Positions 1-7,945 of a stretch of 64,000 nt of DNA are shown here, piece by piece (position 1 is the first letter of the stretch; each line of letters opens with the position of its first letter). The notes beneath the pieces were generated by a model that saw nothing but the letters and a program-made list of their open reading frames with translations, was not told the origin of the DNA and did no database searches. Source of the stretch: JAOUEA01 sp035249905 (GTDB taxonomy: Bacteria > Actinomycetota > UBA4738 > HRBIN12); contig DATFFT010000113.1 of NCBI GenBank assembly GCA_035249905.1, positions 15,369 to 79,368 of the forward strand, written 5' to 3'. Both the position numbers and the translations under genes were made by a program.

Positions 1-1412
1 CGATCGACCTCATCGACGAGTCGGCTTCACGCCTGCGGATCGAGATCGACTCGATGCCGGTCGAGATCGACGAGGTCGAGCGACGCATCCGCCAGCTCGA
101 GATCGAGAAGGCCGCCCTCGGCAAGGAGAGCGACGAGGCGTCGAAGGATCGTCTCGTCCGCCTCGAGGAGGAGCTCGCGAACCTCGAGGAAGACCGCAAC
201 TCGATGACCGCCCACTGGCAGCAGGAGAAGGAGCGGATCGATCGCATCCGCGAGCTGAAGGCGCGCATCGAGGAGACGCGCGCCGAGGCCGAGCGTGCCG
301 AGCGCGATTCCGATCTGCAGCGGGCGGCGGAGCTCCGCTACGGCACGCTCGTACAGCTCGATCGAGAGCTCGAGGCCGAGAACGCGTCGCTCGCTGAGCT
401 GCAGCACAACCGGAAGTTCCTGAACGAGGAGGTCACCGAGGAGGACGTCGCCGAGGTGGTCTCGAAATGGACCGGCATCCCGATCTCCAAGCTGATGGAA
501 GGCGAGATGCAGAAGCTCGTGCACCTCGAGCAGGCCCTGCACGAGCGAGTGGTCGACCAGGTCGAAGCCGTGGAGGCAGTTGCGAACGCGATCCGACGGT
601 CCCGGGCCGGTCTTCAGGATCCGAACCGACCGATCGGCTCGTTCCTGTTCCTGGGTCCGACCGGCGTGGGCAAGACCGAGCTGGCTCGAGCCCTCGCCGA
701 CTACCTCTTCGACGACGAACGCGCGATCGTGCGGGTCGACATGAGCGAATATCAGGAGCGGCATACCGTCTCGAGGCTCGTCGGCGCACCGCCCGGATAC
801 GTGGGTTTCGAAGAGGGCGGTCAGCTCACCGAGGCGGTGCGACGCCGCCCGTACAGCGTCGTGCTGCTCGACGAGATGGAGAAGGCGCACGCCGACGTGT
901 TCAACGTGTTGTTGCAACTGCTCGACGACGGCCGGCTCACCGACGGGCAGGGTCGCACGGTGGACTTCCGCAACGCGATCGTGATCATGACGTCGAACCT
1001 CGGGTCCTCGATCTTCGGCGATCCGTCGCTGGAGCACGAGAAGCAGCGGGAAGCCGTGCTCGAGGACGTGCGCGGGTACTTCCGCCCGGAGTTCGTGAAC
1101 CGCATCGATGAGATCGTCGTGTTCGAGCCGCTCGGCCGTGACGAGATCGCACGGATCGTCGACATCCAGCTGGGGTCGCTGCGCCGACGGCTCGACGAGC
1201 GCGGGCTCACGATCGAGCTGACCGACGAGGCCAGGGCGTACCTCGCCGACAAGGGCTACGAACCCGCGTTCGGCGCGCGCCCGTTGAAGCGGCTGATCCA
1301 GCGAGAGATCCAGGATCCGCTCGCGTTGCGGCTGCTCTCCGGTGAGATCCGCGACGGCGACGCGGTGGAGATCGACGCATCTGCCGACGGCCTAGAGTTC
1401 CGAGCGAGCTAG
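1..1412 (+). CDS. clpB: ATP-dependent chaperone ClpB, C-terminal part
   Basis: Hsp100 disaggregase that extracts and refolds aggregated proteins with DnaK. The reading frame is open from base 3, so the gene starts upstream; 469 residues are visible. It opens at the end of the first AAA+ domain (IDLIDESASRLRIEID), continues with the long charged coiled-coil middle domain (about residues 20-150), then the second AAA+ domain with Walker A GPTGVGKTE, Walker B VVLLDEMEKAH, the DGRLTDGQGRTVDF segment and the C-terminal GARPLKR motif. The middle domain is present, which separates ClpB from ClpA/ClpC. It is followed 87 bases on by an unrelated membrane-anchored protein. Identity is certain; only the N-terminus is missing. 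Confidence 0.97.
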   Translation, partial: IDLIDESASRLRIEIDSMPVEIDEVERRIRQLEIEKAALGKESDEASKDRLVRLEEELANLEEDRNSMTAHWQQEKERIDRIRELKARIEETRAEAERAERDSDLQRAAELRYGTLVQLDRELEAENASLAELQHNRKFLNEEVTEEDVAEVVSKWTGIPISKLMEGEMQKLVHLEQALHERVVDQVEAVEAVANAIRRSRAGLQDPNRPIGSFLFLGPTGVGKTELARALADYLFDDERAIVRVDMSEYQERHTVSRLVGAPPGYVGFEEGGQLTEAVRRRPYSVVLLDEMEKAHADVFNVLLQLLDDGRLTDGQGRTVDFRNAIVIMTSNLGSSIFGDPSLEHEKQREAVLEDVRGYFRPEFVNRIDEIVVFEPLGRDEIARIVDIQLGSLRRRLDERGLTIELTDEARAYLADKGYEPAFGARPLKRLIQREIQDPLALRLLSGEIRDGDAVEIDASADGLEFRAS

Positions 1413-1498
1413 TTCCGAGCGGCACACTTCGAGCGGCACCGCCGCCCCATCAAGGCCGGTGACGACCGCGCCGAGCCATCTGCCATGGAGCTGTGGCC

Positions 1499-2251
1499 AT
1501 GGCTGCTGGGCTGATCGCGGCGTGCATCGTCGCCTGGCGTTCGATCCGTCGGCGAGGGCGTGCCCGGCGCCTCATGCTGTTGTGCCATCGTGTCGGCCTC
1601 GAGTTCTCGCCGGTCGATCCCTTCGCCGACACGCTCTGGCTGCCGTTCCGGTGGCTCGGCGACGGCCGATGGACCCGCGCGGAGAACGTCGTGTGGAATC
1701 GGGCCGAGGGCGACGACGTGCGTGCGTTCGATCTGTTGATCGAGGAGAGCATGGATCGGGGAGCACGCAGCACGGTCCGACGATACGCATGTGCCGCCGT
1801 GGCACTGCCGTTCGGGTGTCCTCGCCTGGAGATCGTGCCTCGAGACGCGATCGGGCATGTCGCCGGTTCCCTGGCGGCGTCCGACGTCGAGCTCGAGCTC
1901 GAGGAGTTCAACCGTCGGTACCGGTTGCTCTCGGAGGACCGTCGCTTCGCCGTGGCGTTCTGCGATCAGCGCATGATGCGGGCGCTCATGGGTCTGCCAC
2001 CCGGCGTGAGCGTGGCCGTCAACGAGGATCGGATGCTGATGGTCGCATCGGATCTCCAGCCGGCGGAGGTTCTGCTGCTCTTCGAGGCCGCGCGGGCGAT
2101 GCGCCGCTCCGTCCCCACGGTGGTCGCGGACCTGTATCCTCAGCGTCCCGCGCGGGGCCGGCACGAGGACCGGTGGCTGCAAGGGCATTGGTCGCCGGAG
2201 CCGATCGGCGACGATCGTGGTAGGACGACGGCCGCGGAGACGTCCTCGTGA
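1499..2251 (+). CDS. Unknown membrane-anchored protein
   Basis: A 250-residue protein I do not recognise. It starts with a single hydrophobic segment (AAGLIAACIVAW, residues 2-13) followed by an Arg-rich stop-transfer stretch (RSIRRRGRARR), so the rest probably faces the cytoplasm. The body is rich in Arg, Glu and Leu with no catalytic motif that I can name. ATG at 1499 is preferred over GTG at 1493 because GGAG at 1487-1490 lies 8 bases before the ATG but only 2 before the GTG. It sits between clpB and a LemA gene on the same strand; the promoter-like box before lemA suggests it is a separate unit. Function unknown. Confidence 0.7.
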   Translation: MAAGLIAACIVAWRSIRRRGRARRLMLLCHRVGLEFSPVDPFADTLWLPFRWLGDGRWTRAENVVWNRAEGDDVRAFDLLIEESMDRGARSTVRRYACAAVALPFGCPRLEIVPRDAIGHVAGSLAASDVELELEEFNRRYRLLSEDRRFAVAFCDQRMMRALMGLPPGVSVAVNEDRMLMVASDLQPAEVLLLFEAARAMRRSVPTVVADLYPQRPARGRHEDRWLQGHWSPEPIGDDRGRTTAAETSS

Positions 2252-2323
2252 CGAGTTGACCGGACCCGACGCTCCTCGATGGAGCGGGGTAGGCTGGGGG
2301 ACCGTCGAACCGGGGGGAGCATC

Positions 2324-3004
2324 GTGGAGATCTGGCTCATCGTGCTGCTGGTCGTGGTCGCGATCGTCGCGATCGGCGCCGTGGTCTCGTACAACAGGTT
2401 CGTCTCCCAGAAGACGCTGGTCCGGGACGCATGGGCGAACATCGACACCGAGCTCCGCCGCCGGTACGACCTGATCCCGAACCTCGTCGAGACGGTCAAG
2501 GGATACGCATCGCACGAGAAGGAGGTGCTCGAGAACGTCACTCGCGCTCGTGCGATGGCGGCGAGCGCCACGGGATCACCGGCCGAGCAGGCCGCCGCCG
2601 AGGGCCCGTTGGTGGCGGCGCTCCGCCAGCTCATGCTCGTCGTGGAGAACTACCCGGACCTGAAGGCCAACCAGAGCTTCCTGCAGCTGCAGACCGAGCT
2701 GGCGAACACCGAGGATCGTCTGCAGACCGCCCGCCGCTTCTACAACGCGAACGTGCGCGACTACAACCGACGCGTGAAGCAGTTCCCGTCGGTGGTGGTC
2801 GCGAACCTGTTCAACTTCGAGGAAGAGGAGTTCTTCGAGGTCGAGGACGCGATCCGCGAGGGCGGGCCGCCACAGGTGGACTTCGGGTCACCGACCGGAT
2901 CGAGCCTCGTCTCCCCGACGCCCGGGCCGTCGACACCGCCCCCGCCGACCGACGACATCCCGGAAGCGCCCGATCAGCCGACCCCGCCCAACCCGACCGG
3001 CTAA
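2324..3004 (+). CDS. LemA family protein
   Basis: LemA proteins are small membrane-anchored, mostly helical proteins of poorly known function. This one (226 residues) has an N-terminal membrane helix (IWLIVLLVVVAIVAIGAVV), the family stretch around RRYDLIPNLVETVKGY and ENYPDLKANQSF, and the helical core ending near NVRDYNRRVKQFPS. A proline-rich acidic tail of about 40 residues (TPGPSTPPPPTDD and on) is an extension beyond the usual domain. The GTG start follows GGGGGGAG with 5-base spacing, and a TAGGCT -10-like box lies at 2290-2295, giving a short leader. Its stop codon overlaps that of the convergent MFS gene by 3 bases. Confidence 0.9.
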   Translation: MEIWLIVLLVVVAIVAIGAVVSYNRFVSQKTLVRDAWANIDTELRRRYDLIPNLVETVKGYASHEKEVLENVTRARAMAASATGSPAEQAAAEGPLVAALRQLMLVVENYPDLKANQSFLQLQTELANTEDRLQTARRFYNANVRDYNRRVKQFPSVVVANLFNFEEEEFFEVEDAIREGGPPQVDFGSPTGSSLVSPTPGPSTPPPPTDDIPEAPDQPTPPNPTG

Positions 3005-4320
3005 CGTTCGAGGGACTGCGGCGTGAACCCCTCGGCCACCGTCCGGCGCCGGATGGCTCGGGTGAGCCAGGTCCACACGGCGGCCCAGATCACCGCCATC
3101 GCGCCGACCACCAGGGCGGCGACGCGCGGGCTCGATGCGTCGGCCACGGCAGACGCGACCAAGCTCGACATCGCGAGTGCAAGCGTGATCATCGCGAAGT
3201 CCACGGCGAACACACGGCCGCGGATGTGATCGGGCACCAGCACCTGCAGTCCGAACGTCGACAGCACCCACTGCGCCCCGCCCCCGAGGTGGGCGACCAG
3301 GATCACCGCCGCCGCGATCCAGAGTGACGGGGCGAGCCCGAGCGCCATGTAGGCGAATCCGAAGAGCGCGAGGGCGAGACCGATGGCTCCGAACAAGCGG
3401 CGGTGGCCCTCACCGCTGATCAGGTGGCCCAGGAACGGCCCGGCCAACGCTCCGGCGCCGCGGGCGGCCATCAGTACCCCGACCCCGATCTCACCGCGGA
3501 CGAACACATCGGCGCCGAAGACCGGGATCAGTGCCAGCACGCCCGCCGCCAGGCCGAATCCGGCCTTGACGCCCATGAGTGCCAGCACTCGATGGTCGCG
3601 TCGCGCGTAGTGCACGACCTCGATCGTCGCATCGATCATCTTCGGGTGTTCGTGCCCGGGCTCCCGTGCTTCTGAGAACGGCCGGCGGATCCCCCAGAGC
3701 AACATCGCCGAGACCCCGAACGTCGTCGCATCGATCACGAACGCGGTGTCGCGCCCGAACACGGCGGCGACGACGCCGCCGAGCCCTGCGCCGACAGCCA
3801 GCATCGTTCCCCACAGCGAACCGTTCAGTGCGTTCGCCGTCGGCAGATCGGAGGGGTCGACGAGGTTCGGGGTCGCGGCCGTCGACGCGGGGTCGAACGG
3901 CGCCGCGAACACCGACATCATGGCGAGGAGTGGGTACGCGAGCCAGATCGTCCCTGTTCCGACGAACAGGAACGACAGAGCGATGCCGACGCGCGCGAGG
4001 TCGCAGACGATCATGAGCCTGCGCCGGTCGAGGCGATCCACGAGCACGCCTGCGGGCGGCGAGGCGAGGAAGAACGCGAGCTCCTGCGCGAGGATCGCGA
4101 ATCCGACATCGATCGCACGCCCCGAGGTCTCGACGATCAATGACGTGATCGCGACGAACAGGAACCAGTCGCCGCCCAACGAGATCAGGGAGGCGAGGAA
4201 CAACCGCCGGAAGTCGCGGTTGCGCTGGAGCAGAGAGACGCTCGCTCGCAGCCCCGTCGTCGCATCGAGCCGTCGTTCCTGCGTCGCATCCGGCGCGGAG
4301 TCTGGGTCGCGCTCGAGCAT
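3001..4320 (-). CDS. MFS transporter, EntS/MFS_3-like
   Basis: A 439-residue major facilitator with about 12 membrane segments, of the subgroup that includes enterobactin exporter EntS and related efflux proteins. The loop between helices 2 and 3 carries PPAGVLVDRLDRRRLMIVCD, matching the MFS signature (G-x3-D-R-x-R-R). The reading frame is open well upstream, but that part is antisense to the neighbouring hydrolase; the ATG at 4320 starts just before the cytoplasmic lead-in (SVSLLQRNRDFRRLF). A TAGTCT box lies about 10 bases before the start. The intergenic region is shared with the divergent metallo-beta-lactamase gene. Substrate cannot be read from sequence; drug or siderophore efflux is the usual assignment. 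Confidence 0.88.
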   Translation of the reverse strand: MLERDPDSAPDATQERRLDATTGLRASVSLLQRNRDFRRLFLASLISLGGDWFLFVAITSLIVETSGRAIDVGFAILAQELAFFLASPPAGVLVDRLDRRRLMIVCDLARVGIALSFLFVGTGTIWLAYPLLAMMSVFAAPFDPASTAATPNLVDPSDLPTANALNGSLWGTMLAVGAGLGGVVAAVFGRDTAFVIDATTFGVSAMLLWGIRRPFSEAREPGHEHPKMIDATIEVVHYARRDHRVLALMGVKAGFGLAAGVLALIPVFGADVFVRGEIGVGVLMAARGAGALAGPFLGHLISGEGHRRLFGAIGLALALFGFAYMALGLAPSLWIAAAVILVAHLGGGAQWVLSTFGLQVLVPDHIRGRVFAVDFAMITLALAMSSLVASAVADASSPRVAALVVGAMAVIWAAVWTWLTRAIRRRTVAEGFTPQSLER

Positions 4321-4365
4321 GGTGGCAGTCAGACTATTGGCATTTCGACCGAGGGAGGGCGAGCC

Positions 4366-5010
4366 ATGGTGGAGCACATCACCTGGTTCCGTCAGGCAGC
4401 GCTGCGCTGGCGCGACGAGCAGCTCACCGTCTACATCGATCCGTGGGGCACGGGAGACGATCCGCCGCCGGCGGACCTGATCTTCATCACGCACGCCCAC
4501 TTCGATCACTTCCGACCGGACGAGATCGACAAGCTCCGGCGGGACGGCACGAAACTGGTGGCTCCCCGCGACGTCGCCGACGAGCTGACGGGCGACGTCA
4601 CGCCAGTGAGCCCGAACGAGCCCTACGAGGTCGGGGGCGTGCGGTTCATCGCCGTGCCCGCGTACAACACCCGCGAGGAGGCCCTGGAATTCCATCCGCG
4701 TCGCAACGGCTGGGTCGGCTACGTCATGGAGCTCGGCGACAGGAGCTACTACCACGCCGGCGACACCGACCACGCTCCTGAGCTCGACGACGTCAGGGCC
4801 GACGTGGCGTTCCTGCCGATCGGGGGGCACTTCACGATGGACTGGCGAGCGGCGGCGGGACTCGCCAGAACGATCGAGCCCGCTCTCGCGGTGCCCATCC
4901 ACTACGGATTCGTGATCTGCTCGCCCGGCGACGGTATGCGGTTCCGCGATGCCGCGGCTCCCGTGCCCGTCGATCTGATCGCGCCCGTCGACGACTTCGA
5001 GCAGGAGTAG
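4366..5010 (+). CDS. MBL-fold metal-dependent hydrolase (UlaG-like)
   Basis: Metallo-beta-lactamase fold hydrolase of 214 residues, close in size and layout to UlaG-like lactonases and other small MBL-fold proteins. The metal ligands are visible as HAHFDH near residue 44, an HAGDTDH motif near residue 130 and a late HYGF histidine. The strand before the first motif (DLIFITHAHFDH) is typical. ATG 4366 follows GGGAGGG. It is divergent from the MFS exporter and followed by a DUF2090 protein 50 bases on. The substrate is unknown: the family covers phospholactones, nucleotides and lipids, so the call stops at the fold level. Confidence 0.88.
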   Translation: MVEHITWFRQAALRWRDEQLTVYIDPWGTGDDPPPADLIFITHAHFDHFRPDEIDKLRRDGTKLVAPRDVADELTGDVTPVSPNEPYEVGGVRFIAVPAYNTREEALEFHPRRNGWVGYVMELGDRSYYHAGDTDHAPELDDVRADVAFLPIGGHFTMDWRAAAGLARTIEPALAVPIHYGFVICSPGDGMRFRDAAAPVPVDLIAPVDDFEQE

Positions 5011-5063
5011 CTCGGCCTGCGGGTAGCATCCGGACACCCCGCACGGCGCACGAGGAGATGACG

Positions 5064-5969
5064 ATGACGTTCGGCTACGAGGGCACGCTGTTCATCCTGG
5101 CGTTCGACCATCGAGGATCGCTCCAGAAGAAGCTGTTCGGCATCGAAGGGACGCCTGGTCCACGCGATGCCGAGCGCATCGTCGATGCCAAGCGGCTGAT
5201 CTTCGAGGGCATGGAGCGAGCCCTCGACGCGGGTATCGACGCCTCTACGGCGGGCGTGTTGGTCGACGAGCAGTTCGGCTCGCAGGTCGCGCGTGACGCG
5301 AAAGAGGCGGGCATGATCCTGGCGATGCCGGCCGAGAAGTCGGGACAGGACGAGTTCGACCTCGAGTATGGCTCGGCGTTCGCGGCACACATCGAGTCGT
5401 TCGACCCGACATTCGCCAAGGTGCTCGTCCGGTACAACCCCGAGGGCGACGGCGCCATGAACGGTCGCCAAGCGGCGAGGCTCAAGGGACTGTCGGAGTG
5501 GCTCCACAGCACGGACCGGCGGCTGCTGTTCGAACTGTTGGTGCCTGCCGAACCGCACCAGCTCGAGCGCTTCGGCGGCGACGCCGGTCGCTACGATGCC
5601 GAGCTGCGGCCCGACCTGATGCGTCTCGCCATCGCCGAACTGCAGGAGGCCGGCGTCGAGCCCGACATCTGGAAGATCGAAGGCATCGACGATCCGGTGA
5701 TGTGCGCGGCGATCGCCGAGCGGTGCAGGGTCGGGGGCCGAGAGGGCGTGGGCTGCGTCGTGCTCGGGCGCGGAGCCGACGACGCGGCGGTCGATGCCTG
5801 GTTGCGGGCCGCTCGGGACGTGCCGGGGTACCAGGGGTTCGCGATCGGGCGTTCGATCTGGTGGAAGCCGCTCGAGGCGTACATCGCGGGCAAGATGGCG
5901 CGCGATGAGGCCTCGACGCAGGTCGCGAACAACTACCGGCGCTTCGCCGCCGTCTACGAGGATCGTTGA
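5064..5969 (+). CDS. Stand-alone DUF2090 (IolC C-terminal-like) protein
   Basis: A 301-residue protein of the DUF2090 family, a class I aldolase-like TIM barrel best known as the C-terminal half of fused IolC proteins (5-dehydro-2-deoxygluconokinase). The N-terminus LFILAFDHRGSLQKKLFGI is the family hallmark, followed by a barrel pattern with VLVDEQFG, FELLVPAEP and WKIEGID strands. No kinase half is present and no other inositol catabolism gene lies nearby, so the pathway is uncertain; a sugar-phosphate aldolase is the best inference. ATG 5064 is preferred to ATG 5058 because the GAGGAG ribosome site (5052-5057) abuts the first ATG but is 6 bases from the second. A TAGCAT -10-like box lies at 5024-5029. 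Confidence 0.85.
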   Translation: MTFGYEGTLFILAFDHRGSLQKKLFGIEGTPGPRDAERIVDAKRLIFEGMERALDAGIDASTAGVLVDEQFGSQVARDAKEAGMILAMPAEKSGQDEFDLEYGSAFAAHIESFDPTFAKVLVRYNPEGDGAMNGRQAARLKGLSEWLHSTDRRLLFELLVPAEPHQLERFGGDAGRYDAELRPDLMRLAIAELQEAGVEPDIWKIEGIDDPVMCAAIAERCRVGGREGVGCVVLGRGADDAAVDAWLRAARDVPGYQGFAIGRSIWWKPLEAYIAGKMARDEASTQVANNYRRFAAVYEDR

Positions 5970-5989
5970 GCGACGGTCGACCGGGACGT

Positions 5990-6808
5990 TCAGCCCTCGA
6001 GCAGGAGCCCCCGCCGTCGGCGCACGCGTCGGTCGAGCCGGTTGAAGATCAGGTACTCGACGAGGACGCCGATCACGGCGATCACCGCCACGACGGCGGC
6101 CAGGGCGGCGACGTCGCCGGTCTCTCCTTCCTCGGCTAGCAGGTGGCCGAGCCCCGCTACGCCCACGGCCGCGATGATCAGCTCGGCCGCCATCAGCGCC
6201 TTCCAGGCGAAGCCCCAGGCCTGCTGCAATCCGCCGATGAATCCGGGCAGGGCCGCGGGCAGCACCACGTCGCGGTAGAGATCCCAACCCTCCGCCCCCA
6301 GCGTTCGGCCTGCGCGCTTGAGGATGGGCGGCACCTGACGCATCGCCGCCATCGCCGCCAGGGTCATCGACGGGAACGAGCCGACGATCGTCACGAAGAC
6401 CACGGCGCGTTCCGTGGCACCGAACCAGATCACGGCGATCGGCACCCACGCGACGAACGGCACGATCTGCAGTGCCACGACCAAAGGCCGGACGGATCGG
6501 CGTGCGAACTCGTTGAGGGCCAGACCGACGCCCAGCATCGTGCCGATCGTCACGGCGACGGTGAACGAGAACAGCAGTCGGATCATCGTCTTCACCGTCG
6601 CGTCGGGGATCGTGCCGTCGCGCACGCCTGCGAGGAAGGCTCGCCACGCATCGATCGGCGAGGGCACGCCGTCGGTCGTCGTGAAGGCGGCGATCAGGGC
6701 CCAGACCGCGATCAGTCCCGACACGCCGGCGAGTGGCGGTCCGATCTCATGCGCGATGCGGCGTGCCCCGATCCTCGCGGTTGTCGCGGGCGCCGTCGCG
6801 GCCCTCAT
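5990..6808 (-). CDS. ABC transporter permease, TauC/SsuC type
   Basis: Inner-membrane permease of the nitrate/sulfonate/taurine ABC family, 272 residues with about six helices. The cytoplasmic EAA-type loop that contacts the ATPase reads GAEGWDLYRDVVLPAALP, followed by GLQQAWGFAWKALMAAEL, both typical of SsuC/TauC. It overlaps the upstream ATPase gene by 4 bases (ATGA), so the two are translationally coupled. No periplasmic binding protein gene accompanies the pair here, which is unusual. Given the DUF2292 gene two genes upstream and the sulfate operon nearby, an organosulfur or related anion substrate is likely but inferred. Confidence 0.88.
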   Translation of the reverse strand: MRAATAPATTARIGARRIAHEIGPPLAGVSGLIAVWALIAAFTTTDGVPSPIDAWRAFLAGVRDGTIPDATVKTMIRLLFSFTVAVTIGTMLGVGLALNEFARRSVRPLVVALQIVPFVAWVPIAVIWFGATERAVVFVTIVGSFPSMTLAAMAAMRQVPPILKRAGRTLGAEGWDLYRDVVLPAALPGFIGGLQQAWGFAWKALMAAELIIAAVGVAGLGHLLAEEGETGDVAALAAVVAVIAVIGVLVEYLIFNRLDRRVRRRRGLLLEG

Positions 6809-7674
6809 CGCTCGTCGACCTCCTGCACGATCGGCCGGTCGCTGCCCTCTGCCCGGGCGCGGGCAACCTCGCGCATCAACAGTTCGTGCACGTCGGAGAC
6901 GACGCGTGCTACCAGCACGTCGTCGAGCTGACGGGGTCGCGGTGCGCCGATGCGCACTTCTTCGAGCAGCCGTCCGGGGGCTGCGGACATCACCAGCACG
7001 CGGTCGGCGAGCAGGGCCGCTTCCCGGACGTTGTGCGTGACGAAGAAGAACGTCTTCGGCCCCTCACGCTCGAGCAAGACCCGTTGCACCTCGTCCTGCA
7101 GCAGCTCACGGGCCTGAGCGTCGAGCGCGCCGAACGGTTCATCGCCGAGCAGCACATCGGGATCGGTCGCGAGGGCTCGCGCGAGTTGGGCACGCTGCCG
7201 CATGCCCGCCGAGAGCTCGTGGGGCTGCACGTCGGCGAACGAGCCGAGACCGACGTTGGTGAGCCACGTTCGGGCCCGGGCGGCGCGTTCCGCCGGGGAG
7301 GTGCCGGTGAGCTTCAGGGCGAGCTCGACGTTGCCCGCGACGGAGAGCCATGGGAACAGCGCCGGCTCCTGGAACAGCACGGCGCGATCGGGCCCGGGTC
7401 CGGCGATCGGTCGCCCATCGAGCAACACCTTCCCCGACGTTGGTTCGTCGAGGCCGGCCAGGATGTTGATGATCGAGGTCTTCCCGCACCCCGACGGACC
7501 GAGCAGGCACACGAACTCCCCGATGTGCACGTCGAACGACACGTGATCGACCGCTGTGACGATCGAGCCGCGCGTCGAGCGCCGTGTCTTGACGAGGTCG
7601 CGGACGGCGATCTTCCGCGCCCGGTCGTCCGGCGCGGCGGTCGGGTTCACCTCGGTCGTGATCACATCGCTCAT
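6805..7674 (-). CDS. ABC transporter ATP-binding protein, TauB/SsuB type
   Basis: ATPase partner of the following permease, 289 residues. It shows Walker A GPSGCGKTS, an LSAGM(RQR) signature in place of the common LSGGQ, Walker B with DEPFGALD, and the H-loop FFVTHNVREA. The LSAGM variant occurs in the TauB/SsuB branch. About 45 residues precede the first conserved strand, a longer lead than usual. It follows the DUF2292 gene by 22 bases and overlaps the permease by 4. The C-terminus ends soon after the ABC domain with no regulatory domain. Substrate class (sulfonate, taurine, nitrate) is inferred from family and neighbours. Confidence 0.9.
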   Translation of the reverse strand: MSDVITTEVNPTAAPDDRARKIAVRDLVKTRRSTRGSIVTAVDHVSFDVHIGEFVCLLGPSGCGKTSIINILAGLDEPTSGKVLLDGRPIAGPGPDRAVLFQEPALFPWLSVAGNVELALKLTGTSPAERAARARTWLTNVGLGSFADVQPHELSAGMRQRAQLARALATDPDVLLGDEPFGALDAQARELLQDEVQRVLLEREGPKTFFFVTHNVREAALLADRVLVMSAAPGRLLEEVRIGAPRPRQLDDVLVARVVSDVHELLMREVARARAEGSDRPIVQEVDER

Positions 7675-7696
7675 CGGCGTGCCACCCCCGCAGCGC

Positions 7697-7906
7697 TCAC
7701 CGCAACCTGAACTTCTCGGCCATCTCGACCTGCACGACCTTGCCGTCCTGGATCACCAGCACGACGGTTCCGTAGTTGATGCGCCGCACGATGTCGGCGA
7801 CCCTGGCGAGCACCAACCGCTCCTCCTCGGAGAGGTCGAGCGCGGCCAGTTGCTCGTCGGCCGAGGCCTGCGGGACCTCCGCGTCGGTGGTCGCGTCGTC
7901 GCTCAC
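7697..7906 (-). CDS. DUF2292 (YezD-like) small protein, copy 1
   Basis: A 69-residue protein with an acidic N-terminal half and the DUF2292 core at its C-terminus: YGTVVLV-I-QDGKV-V-QVE, ending EKFRLR. It matches the second copy at 15199 nearly residue for residue over this core. From family knowledge, DUF2292/YezD proteins are short, of unknown function, and often sit beside sulfate or sulfonate uptake genes; that is the case here for both copies. GTG 7906 has no ribosome site, but TAGACT lies 6 bases before it, suggesting a leaderless start and possibly an extra promoter for the downstream ABC pair. Confidence 0.87.
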   Translation of the reverse strand: MSDDATTDAEVPQASADEQLAALDLSEEERLVLARVADIVRRINYGTVVLVIQDGKVVQVEMAEKFRLR

Positions 7907-7912
7907 GGTCGG

Positions 7913-7918
7913 AGTCTA
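7913..7918 (-). promoter_or_regulatory. -10 box for leaderless DUF2292 copy 1
   Basis: On the minus strand TAGACT is followed by six bases and the GTG start. A transcript from this box would start at or beside the GTG. No clear -35 is visible. The box lies in the 39-base gap after the upstream transporter gene, so the ABC genes may be expressed both by read-through and from here. Confidence 0.4.
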
Positions 7919-7945
7919 CGTCGGGCCCCCGGGCCGACTCGATCC

